Assembly: GCA_905331475.1 (NCBI GenBank)
Contig: CAJNYU010001291.1
Span: 186,001-250,000, forward strand
Reading direction: 5' to 3'
Length of the DNA: 64,000 nt
DNA from: Rotaria socialis
Taxonomy: Eukaryota > Rotifera > Eurotatoria > Philodinida > Philodinidae
The position numbers and the translations under genes were made by a program. A model generated the notes under the pieces. It was not told the origin of the DNA. It searched no databases and worked only from the letters and a program-made list of their open reading frames with translations. Each line of letters starts with the position of its first letter. Position 1 is the first letter of the stretch. This document shows positions 1 to 9,857 of this stretch, piece after piece.

Positions 1-1229
1 TCAATTTTTCTTTAGTACTGCTTTACATTATCTTCTTGGAACCGTAGCTAGTATCTTCTCTATTTGCATCGAGATAATATTTTTGTTTTTTGATTAGCTG
101 TCTTAACTTCATATTTTATTCATTTATCCTGTATAATTTATTCCTTTTTCTATATCTATAATAATACTATTTCATTGCCTTGGTGAATATACGCATTCTG
201 GCGTGAAGCATGGCTAAACACATGTTATTTGCATACTAGTGTTGCTATCGGAGACTCGATACAGATTTTCTGCTCGAGTACAGCCTTGATGCATCTAATT
301 CTATTTGAATATTGTCTGTGTTATATGAACTAGATAATTATACTTCAAAGGTAACTATCATTATCTTTCACCAGGCATATATATGTATTGCATGAGAAAA
401 AGCAAAATGTACAACTATGTAAAAGTATTATTTTGGTCAGATAGAATATAGATTCTTATTTTCTTTGTAACTGATTTTGAGTAATCATTTTAAAAAGAGA
501 GATTTGAAATTCGTCTTGTGATTTAAGTGTTTTAGATCAATACCGATTCTCAAGGTTTTGATTCAATTAAAATACAATGAAACGCGTTGGTGTTATATTT
601 GCTCTTTTCTGATTGTGACTCTATACTAATTTTACAACCATTGGACAAACAAACGTGCATCAAAAATTTTAACCTGATTAACTCGAACATATTATCACTA
701 TAAAATTCATCAGGTCGATATAAACATTTGAGGCATCTTTTTATTTTTAGGACAAAATGTAATTTTTAATTGGCTACTACACGTATAAATCACTTACATG
801 TTTCATTCTTTGTTTGCATTAAATAACAATTCTCTACGCATATAAAGGACAAAAGTTTTTTAATGGACCGATGAAGTTATTCGATGCTGTAACTCCTATT
901 AGATGTTCATGCTAGCGCTTAATACTTAAGTTTAGCATACTCAAGAATATTAAATATTTCATTTACATCATATTCAATTATTATTCATATTTAAAAGATA
1001 AGTTCATGATAAGTATATCTGCTTTCAGGATAACTGTTAAACATATGACAATTTTCTACTTATGCTTAAACATGAACTCATTAACAGTATTTTAAACATG
1101 ATGAAACATTGTTATCTCGTATTGCGATCATTAACGTAATTATAGAGTATTTTAATAGGGTTCACGATGAATTAAAATTGTTTCAAGCAATCTTAGAAGA
1201 TGTTTTCTTTATTATTTTTGTTATGAATG

Positions 1230-1320
1230 GATGTGAAATCGCCGAAAGAAAACACGTCGAAAAAGGAATGTCGAAAAATAAATATCGAAGAAAAAAATAT
1301 CGGAAAAAAGCGATTCTGAA
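1230..1320. repeat. Block of the CGAYATTTTTC repeat, reverse orientation
   Basis: Units such as gtcgaaaaa, atgtcgaaaaataa, atatcgaagaaa and atatcggaaaaa are the reverse complement of the tandem repeat at 15565-15690. The block faces the related one at 1838-1925, so the two form an inverted pair about 600 bp apart. Confidence 0.5.
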
Positions 1321-1837
1321 GAATATTTCAAAAGCATTGAACTTCAAGATTTTCTGGTTGAAACAGATAATTACGTTACCCTTTCAAGTTAAAACAATTA
1401 TTATTCCAATCAGTATGAACCTTGCCTTTGTAATTCTTAGTTTTACAGATCCAATATATCTGCGAAGATGTTTGTTTATTGAATTTGTAAAAGAAACTAT
1501 TCCGAATCAATTGTCAATAACTTTTGTTGGAATCACGAAAAGATATAGAATTTGTATTAGTGGGCATTATACAGTCGAAAGAATTAAGTGATGAAACTGC
1601 AAAAAATGTGTACTGCAATATCTAAAAGCAAGCGAAATATGTAGAAGGCCGCATAACAATACTGTGATTGTTTTTTGTTCTTTTGTAGCGCCGATATGTG
1701 CTACATTCTAGGATGTTCGCTCACAAAATTACTTATTGAGGAAAATTATTTAGCTAATCGTTGAAATTCTACTGAGAAATAGAAAATAAAATAAAATAAA
1801 ATAAAACAAAATCAATATTGTTTTATAACGATATCTC

Positions 1838-1925
1838 ACAATTTTCGACATTGTATATGTTCGACATTTATTTTTCGATATCTCGTTTTCGACATTTTTG
1901 CTTTCGACGTTTTCAATACGTACCT
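1838..1925. repeat. Block of the CGAYATTTTTC repeat, forward orientation
   Basis: Contains about six diverged units (ttttcgacattg, gttcgacattta, tttttcgatatctc, ttttcgacattttt, gctttcgacg). Same family as 15565-15690 and inverted relative to 1230-1320. Confidence 0.5.
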
Positions 1926-2194
1926 TTGCTATGCACTGATTGAAAGCAGAATGAAGTGTACACAATGCAACAAAATCAACTCAACTTTGTATATAAGAAA
2001 AAGCACATTCACATGTTTGAAGAGTGCTAACAAAAAATAGATAAATTTTCTTGAAGAGTATTATTCATAATTAAATACAATAAAAATAACGATAATGAAA
2101 ATTCAAGTTGAAATACAAAAATTAACTTGCAGAAAATTATATAAATAGACATGCCTCTGAATTAATGATTTTGAATAGTGTTGATTGTTTTATG

Positions 2195-5100
2195 TTATGA
2201 ATCGTCATCTGAATCATCATTGATCCATAATGGTGGTGAAAATTCTTGAACCGTTTGCCACACAATAGCTATAATCATGATAATGCAATTTAAAATAGAT
2301 ATATGTATATCAATGAAAAACTCATTTTCGAAAATCTAATTGCTGTTGATTTTGTGCGGTTTTTGCAAAAAAAGACTATTTATTATTAAAAATGAAACAA
2401 CACTAATGGAACTTTATTGATACGAAATATATATGGCTCATATAAACTTAGAGAAGAAGAAATTTGTTGTTATTCTTCGATTTTTCATCGAACTATTGTT
2501 GTGAAAATCGAACTAATTATTTCTAAGTACAACAAATAAAACAACCTAAATTTCTATTTCAAAAGACTTACATATCCATTGCTCCTTCGTATAATCTAGG
2601 TCTTGATGTTCATCGATCATAGGATCTATAGTTGGTTCTTGCATTGGATCGTGCAAATTTTCCAAAAATGGATGAGCTCAATCAAAAAATATGATATCTA
2701 GTACAGTTAACGTGTAATCTTATTATTATAATTTACCTAATGCTTCTTCGACAGTAGGTCGTTGACGAGGATCAAATGATAGAAGTCGTTCAAGTAAATC
2801 AATACCTACAATCGAATGGAATGTAGCTCATTGCTGCCTCTCTTGTTCATTTTTATAGTTTCAACGTACCTTTTGGTGAAACACCTGATATTGGTACTGG
2901 CGTTTTTGAACCATATTTATAACCGAACAATTCATGAAAATCTTTTCGCTGTTTAGGTTCCATTTTAAGAATAAAACTAGCTGCCTCTAAATATTTTTTC
3001 AATACAATATGATTTACATTTTATAACATCTGTCTAATCTGATCGATAATAATTGACAAAACAAAATAGTCTTAGTTCAAGTTGATCAAGAATTCCTTTT
3101 TTCAATCATCTAAATGCCGTAGTCAATATTTCACTTTGACGGTTTTCACTGACCTGTGGAACATATTTCATTTAATGTTGCTTCATCCGGTGTACCTAGA
3201 ATGTCGATTATTTTATTTAGCTGTTCAATAATATCGTTTCCAGGGAAAAGTGGTTTGTGTAAGATAAGTTCTGCCATGATACAGCCCACAGGCCATATAT
3301 CAACCTTTTTATCGTATTTTTGCTCATTGAGAAATACTTCTGGTGCGCGCCACCATCTAACAAAAACAAATTTTCGCAGTAGTCATGAAAATAATATACT
3401 AATAAATAGTTTCCATGCCTGCTTGAAATATAGGCAGTTGGAAGAGCAGTCGACTCAACACGTGCTAGTCCAAAATCAAGAATCTATATAAAACAAGAAA
3501 GATGACAATCAATATAGAACCACTTGAAAATGAAGAAAAACGAGTGAGAAAATGCAAGTGGATGCAGAATTAGATGTCGATTATGTGTCAAATATGTCAC
3601 TGTGGACATTAAAAAGGTGTTCGCGATTTTTTAACATAGTTTCATGTTTGAAACATTTCAAATAAGAAAAACGAAGAGAATATATCTATATAAACTTTAG
3701 TACGAAAGATTAAGAAAATAGATCATTCAGATTTCATAAACTTTTAGTTCTTGATTCGGTTTTTATTTAAAGATAGAACGAAATCACAATTATCAGCTAT
3801 ACTTCTAAATACATAGACAAAATAGATATTTTTCTCAAGGAGTTCATTGCTTTTGTCGATTCTTTCTCGATACATCCTAGTAAATATCATGCAAAAAGCC
3901 TATTTGTTGTGAATAAAATTTAAAAATATAAATAATAGAGAATGATTCAATGAGATATATCAATCGATACATATTCGTGAGAAATATTTAAAAACAAAAT
4001 GAGTTCTTCACTAATCGAATAGTCAATGTTCTTCTACAGCATTACTTTACATATTAACAAATATATTCGTCGAAGAACCAACTAACCCTAGTCGAACTTT
4101 TTCTTGACGTTAATGAATTTCTTGAGCATATTGAGACCTGTGCTTGACAAGCACAGGGGAAAAATTTGACCACAGAATATTCATAGAACAATAGCAGATC
4201 GTCGTGTATAGGTTAAGGATATCGTGAAAATGGACTTATTATTTACAAAGTTATGAAAACTCAAGAAACAAGAAAAGTATTATATTTATCGAAAATATAT
4301 AAAAATAAATGCGGAAACATCGGATTTGCATCCGATTGTTATGTGTACTTCAAAAAGCGAAAATGTGCATCCATTTTTTTCTATAAGGCATAGATCTCAT
4401 CAAGATACATCCCTTCTCGCTAAATTACAAGGAGAAAATACAGGCATGCTAAGTTAGCATGGACCACACTGTATGCAACTCTATCCAGTGATCACTGACT
4501 CTACTCTCAGCATGATATAATATCTTTAGAGATCACAGAAATTGAGCTCAGATTCGTGTTCAGCTTCGAAAACTGGATAAAAACAGTTATTTTTGAATGG
4601 TTTTGTGTTTGTATCTAGCAGGATTACGATCGTAAGCAACCTCATGAATTTACAAGAGATAAATGATAGATACAGGCATCAGTATTTTCATAATAAATCA
4701 TCAATAGTAATAGCTATCGAGTTCGGGTTTTTACCTTTCGATAGTCTTTTTGACTAGCTGCAAAACCAGGCATTTGAGAAACCCCCAAACTGCTGGTCAT
4801 CTGAAACATATCTAGGCAATTTCGTTTCTAGATGCAGTTTTTGTGTATTTTGAGATCTTTTTCAGTCAATGTTTCGTTAAAAAACTACGATTTTTTTCAA
4901 ACTAATATCAGATTCAAAATCAGCGTTAAAAACTGAGTCGATTTATATACGTTGTGGATAATTCTGAGAAAAAAAGGTTTTTTGAAAAATCCCTGTACTC
5001 TCCCTCAGGGATTGTCCGGTCAATAATGACAATTTTTTCGATAACTCAACCATTTCTTGACGGATCCTTCTCATCTTCGAACTCGACTGAGACATTGATG

Positions 5101-6429
5101 AGGCTGAACTGTGTAGAAAATTTCATCATGATCTAACTCTCCTTTCGAGAGTTATCGTGTAAACGGACGGCCGGACGGACACACTGACCGATTCTAGAGT
5201 GTACTCACTTTTTGAGCACACAAAAAAGACATTAGATACGTATCCAACTAATTTTTCATCTAGTGTCATTGATCTCTAAACAATTTTGAATCGCTACTAC
5301 ACTAAGAGAAATAGAGTTCAGATTTGAAGAATATCTTCGATATGATCAACTGTCATAGTTCTCATTTGAATGTCATAGCGTGGAAAGAATCGAAAGTAAG
5401 CCAAGTGTTCGATCGACATTTTTAGAATAGAACTCCTCATTAATAGAATTCTTTCTTTAGCATCAACATATGATAAGGTCACGAGAGAAGCAACACAATC
5501 TTGAGAGTACACTAGTTTCATCATGAAAAACTTACCGTAGCATTGGAATTTTTATCAATTCCAATATTCGATGGTTTTAAATCCTATTGTAATAGATTTA
5601 ACGAAAAGCAATTCTTTATCTAACAAAATGTCTTGATTGCTCTTACGCGATGAATAATGCCAGCTGAATGAATAAACTAGATAAATAAAAAACATTCAGG
5701 AATACTGTAAGGCTACGGCAAAATTTAAAATACTTTCAAACCACGAAGAATCGAATAGATCATATGTTTAACGTATGATTCTGTAGGAGGTAGCTTTTTT
5801 ATCATTCGATTTAAATCATAGCCAGCATCATTAAATACCAAATATCTTTTCACCAAGAGAAGAAAAACAGCTAAAAACCTTCACCAAACAAAAAAAAATT
5901 TTTAAACTTACAACGTTTTAAATTCGTTGACATTTTTTTCAGGTGTAAATACATTATATAATTGTATAACCTAAAAAATCGACAATCAAAGAAAACTTCT
6001 AGAGAATAAAACACAATCATTGCTACAAACTTGTGAATCAGGATGGTTTAGATGTATCAGTAGTTTGAGCTCACGATACGTTCGTTTTGCGTGTATATGT
6101 GTTTGAAAAGGCTGAAGAAGTTTCTTTATTGCTACAGATTTGCCGGTTAACTAAAATGCAATTAATGTTTTTGTTTAGTGTTTTGAAATTCAAGTTCATC
6201 ATAATCATAATCATAATCATAATATGTACATACGGTATCTGTGGCACGACTAAACAACAATCGAATGATTATGAAAAGAAATTAGAATAAATTGTCCAGC
6301 TTACCCAACAGCGCCATAAGTTCCGTATCCAATATGAACTAAATTTTGATATCGTGTAGGTAACGTAAATATACAATTACCACAACTAGCTGTATACCAG
6401 CCATCCTGTTCACTATCATTAGATGTCAT
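2195..6429 (-). CDS. p38: p38-type mitogen-activated protein kinase
   Basis: Stress-activated Ser/Thr kinase of the p38 MAPK group, acting in cytoplasm and nucleus downstream of MKK3/6-type kinases (family knowledge). Thirteen exons join in phase to 380 aa (p38 is about 360): 6305-6429, 6234-6249, 6031-6150, 5912-5970, 5734-5845, 5647-5676, 5536-5583, 3419-3483, 3154-3356, 2870-2986, 2737-2805, 2572-2676, 2195-2268. Visible motifs in order: RYQNL, glycine loop [14 protein letters not shown] with the catalytic lysine, [66 protein letters not shown], and an acidic tail ending DDSDDDS. The activation loop reads T-A-Y where p38 has T-G-Y, and RWWRAPE replaces RWYRAPE. The intron between exons 8 and 9 appears to use a GC donor. 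The roughly 2 kb intron before the DFG exon carries a dispersed repeat. The start at 6427-6429 gives a normal p38 N-terminus. Identity as a p38-like MAPK is secure; which paralogue is not. Confidence 0.93.
4307..5233. repeat. Dispersed repeat, longer copy (in MAPK intron)
   Basis: About 0.93 kb inside the large MAPK intron. Both ends match a second copy at 12835-13193: the left approximately 50 bp (around the motif ggaaacatcggat) and the right approximately 300 bp (from about 4935, including the ctcaggga and gacggatcc motifs and the final gagttatcgtg segment). The copy here has about 575 bp of interior (about 4358-4933) that the other lacks. The interior includes a perfect short palindrome at 4445-4461 and lies close to a 21-nt hairpin at 4137-4157. 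No terminal inverted repeats or coding capacity are seen, so it looks like a non-autonomous or degraded element of unknown class. Confidence 0.7.
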
Positions 6430-6671
6430 GCTTGTTTTCACAATACTGTAGCAGCAGTAATATGTTAAGTTATATTTTTATATTTCACAAAAAAATATAC
6501 AATCAAAAGAGTAATCATTTGATTGGTTTTTGAGAGAACACGAAGAGGAAGTAAAAGAACAGAATGAAAAACTATACAGTGAAATGAAAAACGACGTGCA
6601 GGACAAAGAGAAAAAATAACAACCGAGAAAAATGAGTCATTATCATACTGAAACAGCAATAGCTGTGTAAG
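6430..6671. promoter_or_regulatory. Upstream region of the MAPK gene
   Basis: The 240 bp before the MAPK start codon probably hold the 5' UTR and promoter. I see no clear TATA box or initiator. A minus-strand reading frame here (6465-6659) has no recognisable protein features. Confidence 0.3.
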
Positions 6672-6777
6672 TAGGGGCGTAACCAGAGGGGGGCCAGGGG
6701 GGGGGGGGGGGGGGGCGCGCCCGGGCTTTGCCCAACGACTTATCCCCCCCTACAATTTTTTTCTGGTTACGCCCCTA
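6672..6777. mobile_element. hAT-type MITE, 106 bp, with 8-bp target duplication
   Basis: A 16-bp perfect terminal inverted repeat, TAGGGGCGTAACCAGA at 6672-6687 and its reverse complement at 6762-6777, encloses a G-run of about 18-20 bases followed by a C-rich half, so the element can fold on itself. It is flanked by perfect 8-bp direct repeats TGTGTAAG at 6664-6671 and 6778-6785. An 8-bp target duplication with TAGGGG-type ends is characteristic of the hAT superfamily. There is no coding capacity, so it must have been moved by a transposase from elsewhere. It is GC-rich against an AT-rich background. Confidence 0.85.
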
Positions 6778-7057
6778 TGTGTAAGTGTACAATAACAAAC
6801 TCGAGTATCAAAACAAAGTATCAAGGCATTGAACTTTCACAATGATATATGGGACGAAAAAATATTTTATACTGATTTTTGAACTCGATCGCCACTGTTT
6901 ATTTTTCTTGATGTAGGTTATCAAAAGATATTACTATTCTGTGTGATAGGGAGCGATAGACTTTTGAAGATTGAAATATTGTTTCGTTTCTTGTTTAGTC
7001 TGCATGCTAACTATGAAGATGCCCTTCAAATGAGTAATTAATTGATTGCCTTGAGAA

Positions 7058-7372
7058 ATGAGAAAAAATTTGAAAACATACAGTAGACCAATCGGATTAT
7101 TGGTATGTTTTGTTTTCGTAGTCTTCCTTCTTGTCATTCGTATTACACATTCGCGATCGTTAGAAGATAGATTATATGCAATAAAAGGAACAGCATCGTC
7201 ATCATATTCGCGTACATCATTATTTTCTTCAAATAATGCAAATGTAAATTTAGATCAAGATAATAATTTAAAGGATGTGACCAATGAAACAACCTTTAAT
7301 AATGAACTTCTTCATCTTAACTCACAACGTTTAACTGTTAGTTATTCAATATCAAATGGAAGTAAAAATTGA
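7058..7372 (+). CDS. Putative small type II membrane protein (orphan)
   Basis: A 104-codon intronless frame. After a short basic N-terminus (MRKNLKTYSRP) comes one hydrophobic segment at about residues 12-27 (GLLVCFVFVVFLLVI), then a hydrophilic Ser/Asn-rich region of about 75 residues with NET and NGS N-glycosylation sequons. This layout fits a signal anchor with a short lumenal tail, or the first exon of a Golgi-type enzyme whose remainder is missing. No homologous family is recognised. Its codon composition looks more protein-like than that of neighbouring shadow frames, but there is no supporting exon or domain, so it may be a relic. Confidence 0.4.
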   Translation: MRKNLKTYSRPIGLLVCFVFVVFLLVIRITHSRSLEDRLYAIKGTASSSYSRTSLFSSNNANVNLDQDNNLKDVTNETTFNNELLHLNSQRLTVSYSISNGSKN

Positions 7373-8372
7373 TCTTATCAACAACAGCGATTCATAGAAA
7401 GATACTTGCAGAACTATGCATGACAACATTTATCTAATGCAAGCGAAGTTTTTAGGATTTTGCACAGAGATCGAAAAGTTCAATATTCTCAAGAATAAAA
7501 CGAGATGAATCAAATGTGAAATGCATTTGTAAAGCTCGTATTTCCGGGATTCTAATCAGATAGACACTTTGACATTAACATCGCATACAAAAATATTAGA
7601 TAAGGCTGCCAAGCTGCATGCTAGCCTCACTTTGCACGAGAGTTAGCCACAAGCTCACTAGATGTATCTTTAAAATCAAACTCAATAAAATGCCATTCTC
7701 ATACACTCAGTGTTCGATAACTCTTCTCTTGTAAAGAATTGTTTAAAAACAACTCTACGGTTATTCAGATGATCAAACTCTATCAGACAGTGCAGAAATC
7801 AAAATAAAATAAAATACGGTCGATTTTAGAATTAGCTAAAGCTTACTTATAATTTCGTTCTAACTGTGGTTCAGTACAGAAATAAGTCAGGGCAATAATT
7901 GATTTTGAATTTCATAAGTGCCTAGCTTACGATTTGGATTTCAATTCGGCATAATACATAATGCAATAGGTGTCAAGCAAATTAATCATTGCTTAGTGAA
8001 CAGCTCTCAACGCTTTCTATTGAAAACAGTTTATTGATTAATTCAAAATAACAACTTTTATTTTGATAAACAGATATCAGTATTTGTGCATGTCTATATG
8101 GAAAGAGAAAAGAGAAAAGAGAAAAAGCACCATGAATTGCGAAAGAAGTATTTTCTTTACAGTCAAAGTATTGAGATACACAAAAATGAATTCACATTAA
8201 TTATCGACGACGATCACAACACACACAAAAAATAACACTTACAAATCCGAGATACACTCGGAGAAAAAGAAAACTTTGATCAACAAAGCATTTGCGAGTA
8301 ATAAACATCATATACACACTATCATACGAAACAGAATAACAAATTTCTGTTTGTAATACAGCCAAGACGTTG
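7373..8372. other. Non-coding stretch
   Basis: About 1 kb with no recognisable gene or RNA. A short tandem of gagaaaa units lies near 8103-8125. The minus-strand frame at 8201-8422 overlaps a better-supported coiled-coil relic in another frame and is not called. Confidence 0.4.
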
Positions 8373-8632
8373 TCACTTCCCTTGTGAAGACGAGCTGGAA
8401 TCGTCAGAAATGCATAGCTCACATCTTTTCTCCAGTTTGCCTTCCAACGTGGTAAGTTTTTTCTTCAATTTATCAAAAACATCTCCCAGTGCTTGAACAC
8501 TCTCGAACAATTGATTATCTGATTGACCAAGATCTTCAATCGTCTGATTGCGTTCAAGTATTGTTTCTCGAGATCATTGATTTCAATATTCATCGATTCG
8601 CTGTTCTTATCGGCATCCGTGGTTTTAATATT
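8373..8632 (-). pseudogene. Truncated, frameshifted coiled-coil gene fragment
   Basis: Two minus-strand frames abut. The upstream part (about 8560-8632) reads TTDADKNSESMNIEINDLE. Then the frame shifts by one base and continues ETILERNQTIEDLGQ, LFESVQALGDVFDKLKKKLT and LEGKLEKRCELCISDDSSSS to a stop at 8373-8375. The residue pattern is strongly protein-like, with heptad-type coiled-coil spacing and a Ser-rich C-terminus, whereas the third frame is not. The upstream side ends at the GC-rich foldback that starts near 8640, so the relic is truncated as well as frameshifted. The parent gene is not identified; a short intron at the shift point is a less likely alternative because no GT-AG pair was evident. 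Confidence 0.55.
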
Positions 8633-8644
8633 TCAAATCTCAGG

Positions 8645-8880
8645 GCGTGACGGTACGGCTGGAAACGACCGAAAAACACGGAAAATAGCTTGAAGGTGGA
8701 AGCAGTATTCCGACCGGAAATTTCCGAACGTTTTCCCGGTAGATTCCGGTCAACTTCCAGTGCTGTCCGGCAGGAAGCGACAGTAAATCATCGGGAAAAA
8801 CTGCGAAAAATTTCCGCCCGGAATACGGCTTCCAGTTTCCAGCGATTTCCCGTGGTTTCCTTTGGAATACGGTAATTTTC
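8645..8880. mobile_element. GC-rich foldback / MITE-like element
   Basis: About 235 bp, much richer in GC than its surroundings. The left half (about 8672-8745, containing ggaagcagtattccgacc) is an imperfect inverted copy of the right half (about 8795-8862, whose complement reads ggaagccgtattccgggc). The whole can form a long imperfect hairpin. Reading frames on both strands here (8640-8885 minus, 8690-8875 plus) are products of this symmetry, not genes. The superfamily is not determined; no clear target duplication was found. Confidence 0.6.
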
Positions 8881-9169
8881 CGCATCTTGTCGGCCGGCTC
8901 CTACAATGCCTTGAAGGTGTGGGTGTGGATGGGTGTGAGGACTCGCGTGTCCGCCTTTTCTGACACCCACATTTGGGGTGATGTGATGTGTTTGCGTTGG
9001 TATAAGACAGTGTCTCAAATCGTCTGCCTTGTTGTTTAAAACTAGTTGCTGCAAACTTCGTCTTGAAGGGTTCATTGTAAATCTGTTTAAGAGTGTAACA
9101 TACATAGTTAGATGTTGCAGAGAAGATAACCGGGGAGGAAGTGGAGTTAACTCGAATCTTCAATATCAA
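8881..9169. repeat. GC-elevated, probably repetitive segment
   Basis: Contains a GT-rich tract (about 8917-8942, gtgtgggtgtggatgggtg) and remains richer in GC than the background. It directly follows the foldback element and may be part of the same insertion. Two overlapping minus-strand frames (8750-9169, 8788-9105) run across both segments without recognisable protein features and are not called. Confidence 0.3.
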
Positions 9170-9533
9170 CTCCCTAAATCGAGTTTTTGTTGAAAGTTTG
9201 GAGTCTAAAAGCTTCGCTATACTAAACTGAAACTAACAAAATATGAATTTCTCGTCAAGAGGTGTGTCAAAAACAAATTTCAGACCCGTAGCATGTTTTA
9301 GCCAGGAGATATGGACTGCCAAATATTCGTTAAAAAGCGATTTTCCCCTTCATTGGTGGGATAATTCATAAAATGGAAATCTAAATATATTCCTAAATTA
9401 TAAATGGACTGCCAGTTTGACGATCTTTTTCTTTTGATTTGTGATGATTTTCAAAATGTTACGATTTTTTTTGTTTTATTTTCGAATTGTGAATAGCTAT
9501 TCAGATATCGATTTATATTCGAAGTCGAACTAG

Positions 9534-9857
9534 GCATCTCATGCAAAAGAAGGCTTTGTGGTCGCTGGAGGTCAATGCAAATGGAATTCTCTTATACAAC
9601 TGTCGCATCCGAGTGGACTCTTCTTCGATATGTTCGGTACTCTCTATGTCGCAGACGAGAAAAACAATCGTGTACTACGTTGGACTCGAGGAGCGAAACA
9701 AGGCATTCAAATTGTGGATGGAAATCCTCTAGGATCAGAAGTAAATCAGCCATGTGGTCCCAAAGGTTTGTCTTTCGATCGACATAATACTCTCCATGTG
9801 GTCGATTGGTATATTAATCGTGTTCAACGACTTTCTATCGAATACACACGTGAATAG
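9534..9857 (+). pseudogene. NHL-repeat protein, C-terminal fragment
   Basis: The frame from after a stop at 9531-9533 to TAG at 9855-9857 encodes about 107 residues. They contain about two NHL beta-propeller blades: VVAGG, then HPSGLFFDMFGTLYVADEKN and NRVLRWTRGAKQG, then CGPKGLSFDRHNTLHVVDW and NRVQRLSIE. A polyadenylation-like AATAAA follows at about 9895. NHL proteins are normally secreted or scaffold propellers of 5-6 or more blades, so this is the last part of a gene whose upstream blades are missing. No upstream exon was seen in the preceding 350 bp. It could be a 3' terminal exon with distant 5' exons, but a decayed copy is more likely. Confidence 0.65.

Larger units (their letters stand above)
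1..2194. other. Non-coding 5' flank with short repeat blocks
   Basis: No convincing gene is visible. A 160-codon plus-strand reading frame at 1109-1591 is not supported: its composition is biased and its lysine-rich middle is simply the translation of a short degenerate repeat (1230-1320). A related block in the opposite orientation lies at 1838-1925. A short A-rich tract of (aaaat)n type is at about 1784-1806. The right edge holds the 3' side of the minus-strand MAP kinase gene, whose stop codon is at 2195-2197. Confidence 0.5.

Noticed and set aside
1109..1591. 160-codon plus-strand frame
   Set aside because: Low-complexity Lys/Ile/Phe composition, crosses a short repeat block, no domain, no splice support.
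5318..5524. 68-codon minus-strand frame in the MAPK gene
   Set aside because: Lies wholly in the intron between the HRDLKPSN and DFG exons, which join correctly without it.
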